Assembly: GCF_000023585.1 (NCBI RefSeq)
Contig: NC_012914.1
Span: 4,246,001-4,310,000, forward strand
From: Paenibacillus sp. JDR-2
GTDB lineage: Bacteria > Bacillota > Bacilli > Paenibacillales > Paenibacillaceae
Reading direction: 5' to 3'
DNA: 64,000 nt
Position numbers and translations under genes: made by a program. Below the pieces are notes generated by a model that worked only from the letters and a program-made list of their open reading frames with translations, ran no database searches and was not told the origin of the DNA. Positions 24,426-32,000 of this stretch are shown here, piece by piece. The stretch's first letter is position 1, and each line of letters starts with the position of its first letter.

Positions 24426-25322
24426 TCAGCTTTTCACCGCGCCCAGCGTCATCCCCGTAACGAAATACCGCTGCAGAAACGGATAGACCAGAAGAATCGG
24501 AACCGTAACAATGATCGTGATCGCCATTTTGACCGATTCCGGAGAAATTCTGTTCATCACTTGATTCATGTTCATCCCGTTAACCTCTTGACCGTTGCTT
24601 CCCACCTGAGTGCTCTGCAGCACTTTCATTAACTCGAACTGCAGCGTGGTCAAATGCTCCTTCGAGCCGTTGTACAAATACGTATCGAACCAGGAATTCC
24701 ATTGGCCAACCGCCAGGAACAGCGCAACCGTTGCCAGTGCGGGCAGCAATAAAGGAAGAATGACACGCCAGTAGATTGTGAAATCATTGGCTCCGTCCAG
24801 CTTGGCCGATTCCTGAAGAGCATACGGCAGCCCGTCGATAAACGAACGAATGATAAATACATTGAATGCGCTTACGAGTCCGGGCAGCACATACACCCAG
24901 AACGTCCCGATAAGATGCATATCGCGCATCAGAAGGTAAAAAGGAATAAGACCGCCCGATACATACATCGTTAGCGCAAGGAACATGGATAAAAATTTAC
25001 GTCCGTCGAATTCCGCCCGGCTTAGCACGTAAGCCAGCATGGAAGAACTGATAAGCCCCAATACCGTACCGGCCAAGGTCCGCAGCACCGAAATCTTGAG
25101 TCCGGTAAGCAGCCCTGCGAACGAGAAAATAAGCGAATAATTGTCAAACGTCAGGTGACGGGGAAAAACCGTAATGCCTCCCCTTACCGTGTCGGTTGAA
25201 TCATTAAGGGAGATAGCCAGCACATTCAGGAACGGATAAAGGGTACAGACCGCTACCAGCGAAATCACGAGGTAGACGATCACGTCAAAAAGCCGATTCG
25301 TCAGCGAGATACGAACTTTCAC
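24426..25322 (-). CDS. LplC/YtcP-type carbohydrate ABC permease
   Basis: The 298-residue permease has six TMs, the CUT1-type loop GLPYALQESAKLDGANDF and the C-terminus QRYFVTGMTLGAVKS characteristic of YtcP/LplC. It starts at GTG with AAGGAGG upstream, 15 bp after the LplB-like gene. It forms the membrane channel with that partner and presumably uses a shared ATPase encoded elsewhere. Confidence 0.93.
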   Translation of the reverse strand: MKVRISLTNRLFDVIVYLVISLVAVCTLYPFLNVLAISLNDSTDTVRGGITVFPRHLTFDNYSLIFSFAGLLTGLKISVLRTLAGTVLGLISSSMLAYVLSRAEFDGRKFLSMFLALTMYVSGGLIPFYLLMRDMHLIGTFWVYVLPGLVSAFNVFIIRSFIDGLPYALQESAKLDGANDFTIYWRVILPLLLPALATVALFLAVGQWNSWFDTYLYNGSKEHLTTLQFELMKVLQSTQVGSNGQEVNGMNMNQVMNRISPESVKMAITIIVTVPILLVYPFLQRYFVTGMTLGAVKS

Positions 25323-25337
25323 TATTTCAAGTCCTCC

Positions 25338-26297
25338 TTACATAATGCTTTCTTTGGTGATTTTCTTGAAAATGCCGTTCGCGACGAATAGCAGGATTAG
25401 ACTTACTACGGAGTTGAAAATGTTAATCGCAGTGCCGAAGGAATAACGTCCCATTCCCAGTCCGTAGTTAAGGGCATACAGGTCAAGCACTTCGGATTTC
25501 TCCTTTACCAGACTGTTGCCGAGGAGAAACTGCTTCTCGAACCCGATGCTTATCAGATGTCCGATCGACATGATCAGCAAAATAATAATCGTGGAACGGA
25601 TACCCGGCAGCGTAATATGCCAAATCTGCTTCAACCTGCTTGCACCGTCAACCCGGGCTGCCTCGTATAATTCCGGACCAATCCCGGCAATGGCGGCCAG
25701 ATAGATAATGGCGTTCCAGCCGGTTTCCTTCCAAATATCCGCGCTGGTCACCAGGTACCAGAACAAATTTTCCTTGGCCATGAACTGAATCGGCTCATGA
25801 ATGAGATGCAGGCCTAGCAAGATTTGATTCACAACGCCATTCTCCGCTGAGAGCATCTTCGTCACAATCCCCGCAACAACCACCCATGAGACAAAGTGCG
25901 GCAGATAGGAAACCGTCTGTACGAAGCGTTTCAGAAACGAAATACGGACCTCGTTCAACAGGACGGCGAAGAGGATAGGAATCGTAAAGCTTGCAATGAG
26001 CCCCATAAAACTCATCGCCAAGGTGTTTCGCAGCGCGTTAAAGAATTGATCATCCTGAAATAACATCCGGAAGTTATCAAAGCCGACCCACTTCTGGTCG
26101 AAGAAGAACTTACCTACTCGAAATTGCTGAAAAGCCATCGTCCAGCCCCATAGCGGTAAATAACTAAACAGAAAAACAAATAGGACAAACGGGACCGACA
26201 TGTAATAAAGATATCGCTGCCGAACGATGCGCTGCCAAATGCTTATGACGGACAAATCTGTACCACTCCTCTGCTCTTTTTCTTGTTCCTCTAGCAT
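25338..26297 (-). CDS. LplB-type carbohydrate ABC permease
   Basis: The protein of up to 319 residues has six TMs, the N-terminal QRYLYYMSVPFVLFVFLFSYLPL region typical of LplB and the loop GPELYEAARVDGASRLKQI. The start is uncertain. ATG 26297 overlaps a TATAAT box and has no ribosome site, whereas TTG 26255 has AGGAG about ten bases upstream and matches the usual LplB N-terminus better. It is the first gene of the importer operon, divergent from the AraC regulator at 26397. Confidence 0.9.
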   Translation of the reverse strand: MLEEQEKEQRSGTDLSVISIWQRIVRQRYLYYMSVPFVLFVFLFSYLPLWGWTMAFQQFRVGKFFFDQKWVGFDNFRMLFQDDQFFNALRNTLAMSFMGLIASFTIPILFAVLLNEVRISFLKRFVQTVSYLPHFVSWVVVAGIVTKMLSAENGVVNQILLGLHLIHEPIQFMAKENLFWYLVTSADIWKETGWNAIIYLAAIAGIGPELYEAARVDGASRLKQIWHITLPGIRSTIIILLIMSIGHLISIGFEKQFLLGNSLVKEKSEVLDLYALNYGLGMGRYSFGTAINIFNSVVSLILLFVANGIFKKITKESIM

Positions 26298-26396
26298 TAT
26301 AATAGAGCGAGTTAGACCTAATCCTTGATTTTAGGGTCTTAAAATAGCATGATTAGGACATTAGATGAGTTGTACCATGTTTAAGAAGGGAGTCTT

Positions 26397-27266
26397 ATGA
26401 GAAGCGTCCATTTGAATTGGTTTACATCCGACGAGCAATTTCTTTTTTATATCGGGTATGGCGGGCATGACGAGGACATGTACCTTCATGATCATGTGGA
26501 TTTTTCCGAGCTCGTCATTGTTTTGAACGGGAATGCCACTCATATCGTGAACACCGAAGTTTCGTTTATTAAGAAGGGGGATGTCTTTGTTATTGACGGT
26601 GCTACCTCCCATGCCTACAAGGATCCTCATGATTTCAGAATCTGCAACATCATGTACCGTCCGGACATCCTTACCTCAGCCGGCCCTGACCTGAGAACGT
26701 CCATCGGCTATCAGGCGCTTTTTGTTTTGGAACCGTTTTATCGGAATATCCAGCCTTTCAACAGCAAGCTCAGCTTGCCAATCCCGAGTCTGGAATACGT
26801 GTCCTCCCTCGCCGCCTTTATGATTGAGGAATACACGAATAAGCTTCAAGGCTATCAAACCATGCTGCGCTCGCGTTTCATGGAGCTTGTCGTCTATTTG
26901 TCCAGGCAATATCAGAATCAGGATCAGCAAGGAATCCAAGGAAATCTGATGCATTTGGCGAATGCCATTTCTTTTATGGAGGATCATTATCTCGAGCCGC
27001 TTACGCGTGAGCAGATTGCAGATAAATCAGGCATATCGGTGAGGCACTTGAACCGGATTTTTCAATCCTATTATCCAACGACGCCCTTTGCCTATCTTCT
27101 GCGCCTTCGCCTAGAGCACGCGTGCCATTTGCTTAAGACAACCCCCGTTCCAATTACGGAGGTTTCTTATAAAAGCGGCTTTAACGACAGTAACTATTTC
27201 ACCCGCCAATTCACTAAGGTTTACGGGCTAGCTCCCAAGGTATACCGCCGGGAGCAGTTTAATTGA
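26397..27266 (+). CDS. AraC-family transcriptional regulator
   Basis: The 289-residue protein has an N-terminal cupin-like sensor (HDHVDFSELVIVLNG..., about residues 15-135) and a C-terminal AraC double HTH (about 185-289: TREQIADKSGISVRHLNRIF and ITEVSYKSGFNDSNYFTRQF). GAAGGGAG precedes the ATG. It is divergent from the LplB-LplC-SBP operon with only ~100 bp between, so it probably activates that operon in the presence of a sugar. Confidence 0.92.
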   Translation: MRSVHLNWFTSDEQFLFYIGYGGHDEDMYLHDHVDFSELVIVLNGNATHIVNTEVSFIKKGDVFVIDGATSHAYKDPHDFRICNIMYRPDILTSAGPDLRTSIGYQALFVLEPFYRNIQPFNSKLSLPIPSLEYVSSLAAFMIEEYTNKLQGYQTMLRSRFMELVVYLSRQYQNQDQQGIQGNLMHLANAISFMEDHYLEPLTREQIADKSGISVRHLNRIFQSYYPTTPFAYLLRLRLEHACHLLKTTPVPITEVSYKSGFNDSNYFTRQFTKVYGLAPKVYRREQFN

Positions 27267-27271
27267 CCAAA

Positions 27272-27305
27272 TAAAAAACACCGCGCTGTATGCCAGCGGA
27301 CGGTG
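27272..27305. terminator. Bidirectional terminator between araC and the yolD-like gene
   Basis: CACCGCGCTG (27279-27288) pairs with CAGCG-GA-CGGTG (27294-27305) with a two-base bulge. The minus strand continues into six T residues, so it terminates the polymerase-YolD operon well; on the plus strand it ends the AraC transcript. Confidence 0.75.
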
Positions 27306-27317
27306 CTTTCGTAAGGT

Positions 27318-27794
27318 TCACTTAAACATCGTGGAGATATATTTGGCGATGCGGACGCTAATCTCGGCGCGGGCCGCGTCGCGAATCATGGAGAAGCGGT
27401 CCTCGTAGCCGCGGCAGACAAACTTGTAATGAATGGCTCCATGCTCGCTGTCGCTCTCCTCGAGAAAGACCCGGATATTGCGCTCCTTAAGCGCTTTGCG
27501 GACAGCGGTCAGATCAGTGTGAATATGCCCCATCAGGACGCGCGAGGCTTTCATGTACAGCTGCTTCATGGAGTAGAAAGACAGCTCGATGTCCTTGCAG
27601 TTCTTATCTACGATTGTCAGCATCATAGGGAGAAGCACGTAATCCCGGATAAGCTCAAGCTCCTCTTTGCTTGGGACGGGGACAGGTCCGGAGGCTTTGG
27701 GCGGCTCGCGCCGTTCTAAATATTGCTCCCGGTGCTCAGGCAGCATCATACGGCTGGATTCCCAGCGGCCGTTTCCTTCCAGTTTCTTGCTCAT
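27318..27794 (-). CDS. YolD-like protein with extra C-terminal domain
   Basis: The 158-residue protein has the YolD-type motif near its N-terminus (GRWESSRMMLPEHREQY). YolD proteins are partners of Y-family polymerases of the UvrX/YqjW type. The C-terminal ~110 residues (DYVLLPMMLTIVDKNCKDIE...) make it longer than usual YolD proteins; this part looks alpha/beta and I do not recognise it. Its ATG overlaps the polymerase stop, so both are translated together. It is presumably SOS-induced through the LexA boxes upstream of the polymerase gene. Confidence 0.7.
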   Translation of the reverse strand: MSKKLEGNGRWESSRMMLPEHREQYLERREPPKASGPVPVPSKEELELIRDYVLLPMMLTIVDKNCKDIELSFYSMKQLYMKASRVLMGHIHTDLTAVRKALKERNIRVFLEESDSEHGAIHYKFVCRGYEDRFSMIRDAARAEISVRIAKYISTMFK

Positions 27795-29044
27795 TTGTAG
27801 TGTCCTCCAATTTTGACGCTGCGCTCACGGGCCTGGGCTGATTCGAGCAGCGAGGACGCCCGGAGAATCGAGGTCGTTCCGAATTTATGGCGGATGGCGT
27901 CCGTGACGCGATCCAGCTTTCTTTCCTTCTCCCTGTTGCCGAACAGGGTAAGCTGATATTGGTCGTCGGGTACCAGCTTCGATAAGGTCACGCCAAGCTT
28001 GCGGACGGGAAGCCGGTCCCAATGGGCGTAAAACAACGTGCGGGCCGCAGCAAATACTTCCTTCGTAATATTCGTCGGATCGGGTACCGTCATCTGGCGG
28101 AAAAAACCGGTCGGATGGTCGAAATCCGCGCCTTGCGCGCCTGCTGCAACCACGCTGCCCATATAACCCTTGGCGCGGCTGCGGCGGCATACCTCCTCGC
28201 TTAGTTCCAGCAGAACAACGTCAATCTCCTGCGGCTTGCTGTAATCCCTGGGAAGCGTCATCTGATGGCCGACGGCTTGCTGCGCGTCATGAGTACTCGG
28301 TTTGACCGGACTCGGGTCAATGCCGTTTGCCGTCTGCCAGAACAGCTCCGCTTGAATATCGCTGTTGCGGCCCATCCGCGCCTGCAGCCTGCGCTTGAAT
28401 TCCGGCAGGGGAAGACAGCCGAGATCGCCAATCGTTGTGATCCCCATCCGTTGGAAATGCGCGGTCATCCTCGAGCCTACACCAAACATTTTGTTCACGG
28501 GAAGCGGCCATAATAAAGATTGCACCTCGGATTTCGGAAGAGTGAATTGGCCGATATCGTTTTTTTTCGCCCAAATATCGGTGGCCATCTTGGCCAGAAT
28601 CTTGTTGGAGCTGATGCCTACCCGGGCCCATACGCCGGTGTAGGTCATGATCTTGGTCTGGATCTGCGTTGCAATCTCTTCGGGAGAGCCGAAGTAAGAC
28701 AAGGAACCGGTAACGTCCAGGAACTGTTCGTCGATGGAGAAGGGCTCCACCAGATCGGTAAACGAACGAAAAATGTCGGTAATCATTAGCGAGACATCGA
28801 TATAAGCTTGCATCCGCGGCCTGATAATGACGAGATGCGGACATTTGCCCAGCGCCTCGCCAAGGGTCTCGGCGGTCGTCACGCCGTACTGCTTCGCAAG
28901 CGGACAAGCTGCCAGAATAATGCCCGAACGCCTCGAAGGATCGCCGGCAACAACAACCGGATCGTTCTTATATTCGGGATGCGCGGCCTTCTCGACGGAC
29001 GCGTAGAACGACTGGCAGTCAATCAGCATAATGACACGTTCCAT
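27791..29044 (-). CDS. Y-family DNA polymerase (DinB/UvrX type)
   Basis: The 417-residue protein starts at ATG 29044, with GGAGTGGGG upstream. It has the Y-family motifs DCQSFYASVEKA (first catalytic Asp) and EPFSIDEQFLDVTGS (second Asp and Glu), then ARVGISSNKILAKMATD, a helix-hairpin-helix thumb (MFGVGSRMTAHFQRMGITTIGDL) and a little-finger domain. It performs translesion synthesis during DNA damage. Two LexA boxes flank its -10 region. The SIDEQF variant is closer to UvrX than to classical DinB (SIDEAY). Confidence 0.92.
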   Translation of the reverse strand: MERVIMLIDCQSFYASVEKAAHPEYKNDPVVVAGDPSRRSGIILAACPLAKQYGVTTAETLGEALGKCPHLVIIRPRMQAYIDVSLMITDIFRSFTDLVEPFSIDEQFLDVTGSLSYFGSPEEIATQIQTKIMTYTGVWARVGISSNKILAKMATDIWAKKNDIGQFTLPKSEVQSLLWPLPVNKMFGVGSRMTAHFQRMGITTIGDLGCLPLPEFKRRLQARMGRNSDIQAELFWQTANGIDPSPVKPSTHDAQQAVGHQMTLPRDYSKPQEIDVVLLELSEEVCRRSRAKGYMGSVVAAGAQGADFDHPTGFFRQMTVPDPTNITKEVFAAARTLFYAHWDRLPVRKLGVTLSKLVPDDQYQLTLFGNREKERKLDRVTDAIRHKFGTTSILRASSLLESAQARERSVKIGGHYK

Positions 29045-29066
29045 AATCCCCACTCCAATACAAATG

Positions 29067-29109
29067 CGAAAGTATGTTCGTATATTATTATATACCGAAT
29101 GTATGTTCG
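29067..29109 (-). promoter_or_regulatory. SOS promoter with two LexA boxes
   Basis: CGAAAGTATGTTCG (29067-29080) and CGAATGTATGTTCG (29096-29109) each match 12 of 14 bases of the Gram-positive LexA site CGAACATATGTTCG. A minus-strand TATAAT at 29087-29092 lies between them and TTGCAT further upstream could serve as -35 with a 19-bp spacer. LexA bound at both boxes would cover the promoter. The boxes are 29 bp apart, start to start. Confidence 0.8.
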
Positions 29110-29179
29110 CTATGCAAGGGATATTTAGAGGTAATTTCAAACAGTTGGGCCAGAAGCCGATCCTGCCCTTGAAACAGCA

Positions 29180-29221
29180 AAAAGAAGCCTACTGTTCGGG
29201 TTGGAACAGCAGGCTTCTTTT
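29180..29221. terminator. Terminator of the DUF2515 gene
   Basis: AAAAGAAGCCTACTGTTC pairs with GAACAGCAGGCTTCTTTT (one mismatch), with T-runs on both strands. It sits right after the stop at 29227. Confidence 0.88.
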
Positions 29222-29226
29222 CGTTT

Positions 29227-30519
29227 TCAAGGATCCTCCTCCTGCCTCAGCTGCTGGGCAGCAAGCACGGCGAGCTCAATCTTGTTGAGCAGCAGGCCGT
29301 ACTCGCTTGTCAGTTCAAAGCTGCGGGGCAGCTTCAGCTTTCGGAAATACGGCATGATGTCGCCAGCCGAACCGAACCAGTCTTCCCGTTTCGCCGTCTC
29401 AAGCTTCTGGTTCGCCCAGGCATCGCGAAGCTCCGGGCTGTAGAGCGGCGCCGCTCCCGGCAGCAGCTTGCCGCCTAGCAATCGCTCCTTGTACAGCGCT
29501 GTTGGCAGCTCCCGGCGTATCCGGGCGAATAGATGCGGGGCATAATCCGCCCTTGACCCGGTATGGCGCGCATTCGCCGCAAAGGCCAGCGCCCCTTCCC
29601 GTACCCGGGGCACGCCAAACAAAACGGCATACAACGACTTGCCGAATTCAATCCGTTCGGACACATCGTCGAAATCCTCCATGATTAATCCCGCCAGCCG
29701 CAGCTCCCGCCCCCCTACCGTATGGTACGGGAACATCACCGCGTTCAGCTGCAGCAGCGACTGCATGCCGAAGAAGAAGGTATCGATCACGTTTTTGCGG
29801 AAGTAATCGTCCTGCACTACCCGTTGCTCAATGAAATGCTGCTCGTTCACAATAAGCGCAACCGTCAGCGGTACGGAATCGCGCCTTCGCCAGAACTGCT
29901 CCCATACCGGCCTCATAAACCGCGTTACCCCAAAAGCCGGAAGCAAATGAAACAACGGACGCTGAACGCGAACGCTCTCCTCGTAGAGCAGCAGCTGCGG
30001 ATAGGCATCGCCAAAAATAAACGTATTCGCATGCTCCAGCAGCAGAAAGACCGATTGCCGTTTATCGCCCGGGAGCAGCTGCGGCAGCCATTCGCCAGCC
30101 AGATCGGTCATATTCCACCCGCCGTTGCGGGATACGAGATGGGCTAACATCGCCCAGTGCAGCTCCGGATGACTTTGATACATCAGCCGGTAGGCTTCCG
30201 TCCGCGACACGTTATTGCGGTTAAGACGGGAGGTCTCCGCCCGAATCCGTTCGATAAGGATCTTCTCTTCCCCGCTCCAAGCGCTCGTCACGGGCTCCGT
30301 CTGCTGCTCCTCCAGCTTCCGCCACTCTTCCTCCAGCTCGGCAACCGTATCCTCGGCGAGCTTCAGCGGAGTTGCTTCCGCGAGCATCTCATGCGAAGCC
30401 TCCAGGCCATGCCATTTGCCTACCGCATAATCCCATGCCGCAGCAGGCAGAGAAAAGAATTGTTTGATTTTGCGGAGCCTTAGTCCGGTGCGGCCGCGCC
30501 TTCTCCCCCTGCTCAACAT
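29227..30519 (-). CDS. DUF2515 family protein (YppC-like)
   Basis: The 430-residue protein matches my memory of the DUF2515/YppC family of Bacillus and Paenibacillus: the central TEAYRLMYQSHPELHWAMLAH and LVSRNGGWNMTDL blocks are its hallmark. No signal peptide or clear membrane segment is seen. The N-terminus is very basic (MLSRGRRRGRTGLRLRK). GGAGGAGG precedes the ATG. The function of the family is unknown. It is a single-gene unit, divergent from the SRAP gene at 30677. Confidence 0.75.
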   Translation of the reverse strand: MLSRGRRRGRTGLRLRKIKQFFSLPAAAWDYAVGKWHGLEASHEMLAEATPLKLAEDTVAELEEEWRKLEEQQTEPVTSAWSGEEKILIERIRAETSRLNRNNVSRTEAYRLMYQSHPELHWAMLAHLVSRNGGWNMTDLAGEWLPQLLPGDKRQSVFLLLEHANTFIFGDAYPQLLLYEESVRVQRPLFHLLPAFGVTRFMRPVWEQFWRRRDSVPLTVALIVNEQHFIEQRVVQDDYFRKNVIDTFFFGMQSLLQLNAVMFPYHTVGGRELRLAGLIMEDFDDVSERIEFGKSLYAVLFGVPRVREGALAFAANARHTGSRADYAPHLFARIRRELPTALYKERLLGGKLLPGAAPLYSPELRDAWANQKLETAKREDWFGSAGDIMPYFRKLKLPRSFELTSEYGLLLNKIELAVLAAQQLRQEEDP

Positions 30520-30676
30520 CGACCGCCCTCCTCCTATCCTGGTAACACAAGTATTTGCCGTCAGGCCGCCTGTTCATGCATAATAAAAAGCAAAGAACGT
30601 ACAAGTTTTGTGGAGCTGTATTTTTGTTCCGCAAAACTCACTTTCATTCCCAAAAAACTTTTCAGGAGGACTGGCC

Positions 30677-31375
30677 ATGTGCGGAAGATATACCATCACC
30701 GTATCGCTCGAGGAGCTGATGATCCGTTATATGATCGGCGAGACGAAGGTGCCTTACCATCGTCCCAAATATAACGTAGCGCCAGGCCAGCAGGTGCTTG
30801 CCATTATTAATGACGGTCAGCGTAACCGGCTCGGCGAGCTGCAGTGGGGACTTGTTCCGCCTTGGGCCGACGATCCGAAGATCGGCAATAAAATGCTCAA
30901 TGCCCGCTCCGAGACAGCCGCCGATAAGCCGGCCTTCAAGACGCCGCTCCGCCGCAAGCGCTGCCTGATCCCGGCAGACGGCTTCTACGAATGGAAAAAG
31001 ACGGACGGCGGCAAACAGCCGATGCGTATTGTCCGCAAGGACCGCTCCGTCTTCAGCATGGCCGGTCTGTACGAGTCGTGGCTTGCGCCGGACGGCACAA
31101 CAACAATCAGCACCTGCACCATTATGACGACCTCTCCCAACGAGCTGATGGCCCCGATTCACGACCGCATGCCGGTCATTTTGCGTCCGGAGGACGAGCC
31201 CTTCTGGCTCGACCGTACCGTACAGGATCCGCAGGCCTTGCAGCGTCTTTTCCTGCCGTATGCGGCGGAAGAGCTCGAAGCCTATCCGGTATCCCCGGCA
31301 GTCGGGAGCGTCAAGAATGACACCGCCGAATGCATCGAACCGGCAGCCCCGGGCGGCCAGCTGCATCTGTGGTAG
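30677..31375 (+). CDS. SRAP (HMCES/YedK-type) abasic-site processing protein
   Basis: The 232-residue protein starts at ATG 30677 with AGGAGG upstream. Met-Cys-Gly-Arg-Tyr begins the SRAP fold; after Met removal Cys2 becomes the N-terminal nucleophile that forms a thiazolidine crosslink with abasic sites in single-stranded DNA. Other conserved pieces are YNVAPGQ, WGLVPPWA, NARSETA, CLIPADGFYEW and the active-site His in HDRMPVIL. It shields abasic sites during replication. It stands alone, near the SOS polymerase genes, without obvious shared control. Confidence 0.93.
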   Translation: MCGRYTITVSLEELMIRYMIGETKVPYHRPKYNVAPGQQVLAIINDGQRNRLGELQWGLVPPWADDPKIGNKMLNARSETAADKPAFKTPLRRKRCLIPADGFYEWKKTDGGKQPMRIVRKDRSVFSMAGLYESWLAPDGTTTISTCTIMTTSPNELMAPIHDRMPVILRPEDEPFWLDRTVQDPQALQRLFLPYAAEELEAYPVSPAVGSVKNDTAECIEPAAPGGQLHLW

Positions 31376-31400
31376 ATTACGGGTAGGACTGTAAAGGGGA

Positions 31401-31592
31401 CCACTTCATTGGATTTCATCCAATGTAAAATGCCGAAGTGGCAGATAACCCGCGCTAGGTTGGATTCACTCCAATAAATATCACCCGGATGAACTTTTTT
31501 CGCTCAAATGTCTGGATTATACTGGATGAATTCCAACAAAGCTTCAATTACTGGGCAAAGTGCACCCATCTGCTGTATAAACTCCAACGTAG
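31401..31592. repeat. Cluster of TTGGA/TCCAA short inverted repeats
   Basis: CATTGGAT-TTC-ATCCAATG (31407-31425) is a perfect hairpin, itself enclosed by CCACTTC (31401-31407) and GAAGTGG (31435-31441). TTGGA...TCCAA (31460-31474), CTGGAT twice with TCCAA (31512-31536) and ACTCCAACG near 31581 are further members. The gap holds no gene. It looks like a local array of a short palindromic family with unknown role. Confidence 0.5.
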
Positions 31593-31611
31593 GCAGCCAG
31601 TGTCTTTCGCT

Positions 31612-31640
31612 AAATAAAAAAAAGCCGACCGCAAGCGGTC
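31612..31640 (-). terminator. Terminator overlapping the spoVIF-like stop codon
   Basis: GACCGC-AA-GCGGTC (31627-31640) is followed on the minus strand by GGC and a long T-run. The TGA stop codon of the gene at 31639 is partly inside the stem, so terminating hairpin and translation end coincide. Confidence 0.8.
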
Positions 31641-31926
31641 AGCGGAACATCCCCCATAGCTTCAGCAAATGGAAGGTGTTGTTTGGATCTATTTTTTGTC
31701 CGAGGACAAAATCGATAATCTGTTCTTCCTGAATATCCGTCAGCGGTTCCTGTAAAATAGAAGTCGCTGATTTCACCAGCTTCCGCACCTTTACCCGGTC
31801 CTGCAGATCATACTTCGTGACATTGCCCAGCAACAGCCGCATCCGGTCCTTAACGACCGGATTTTTTAATTTGAATTTGACGCGTTCGACCAATTGCGGC
31901 CGAATGCCGTACTTTTGGTAACTCAC
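31639..31926 (-). CDS. Stage VI sporulation protein F-like
   Basis: The 95-residue protein has the SpoVIF pattern in its C-terminal half (VRKLVKSATSILQEPLTD, then EEQIIDFVLGQKID and a final hydrophobic helix). In B. subtilis SpoVIF helps late spore-coat assembly through GerE. The start is taken as GTG 31926: the ATG at 31944 lies in the ribosome site GGAGGTG itself. It ends in its own terminator and lies downstream of recG. The assignment rests on pattern similarity only, and a different small SpoVIF relative is possible. Confidence 0.55.
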   Translation of the reverse strand: MSYQKYGIRPQLVERVKFKLKNPVVKDRMRLLLGNVTKYDLQDRVKVRKLVKSATSILQEPLTDIQEEQIIDFVLGQKIDPNNTFHLLKLWGMFR

Positions 31927-32000
31927 TTCGGCTAACACCTCCATCCGGCATTCCGATGATTCGATCGTTTAACTATATGCCGCAAGAGGGAAGATATTGC

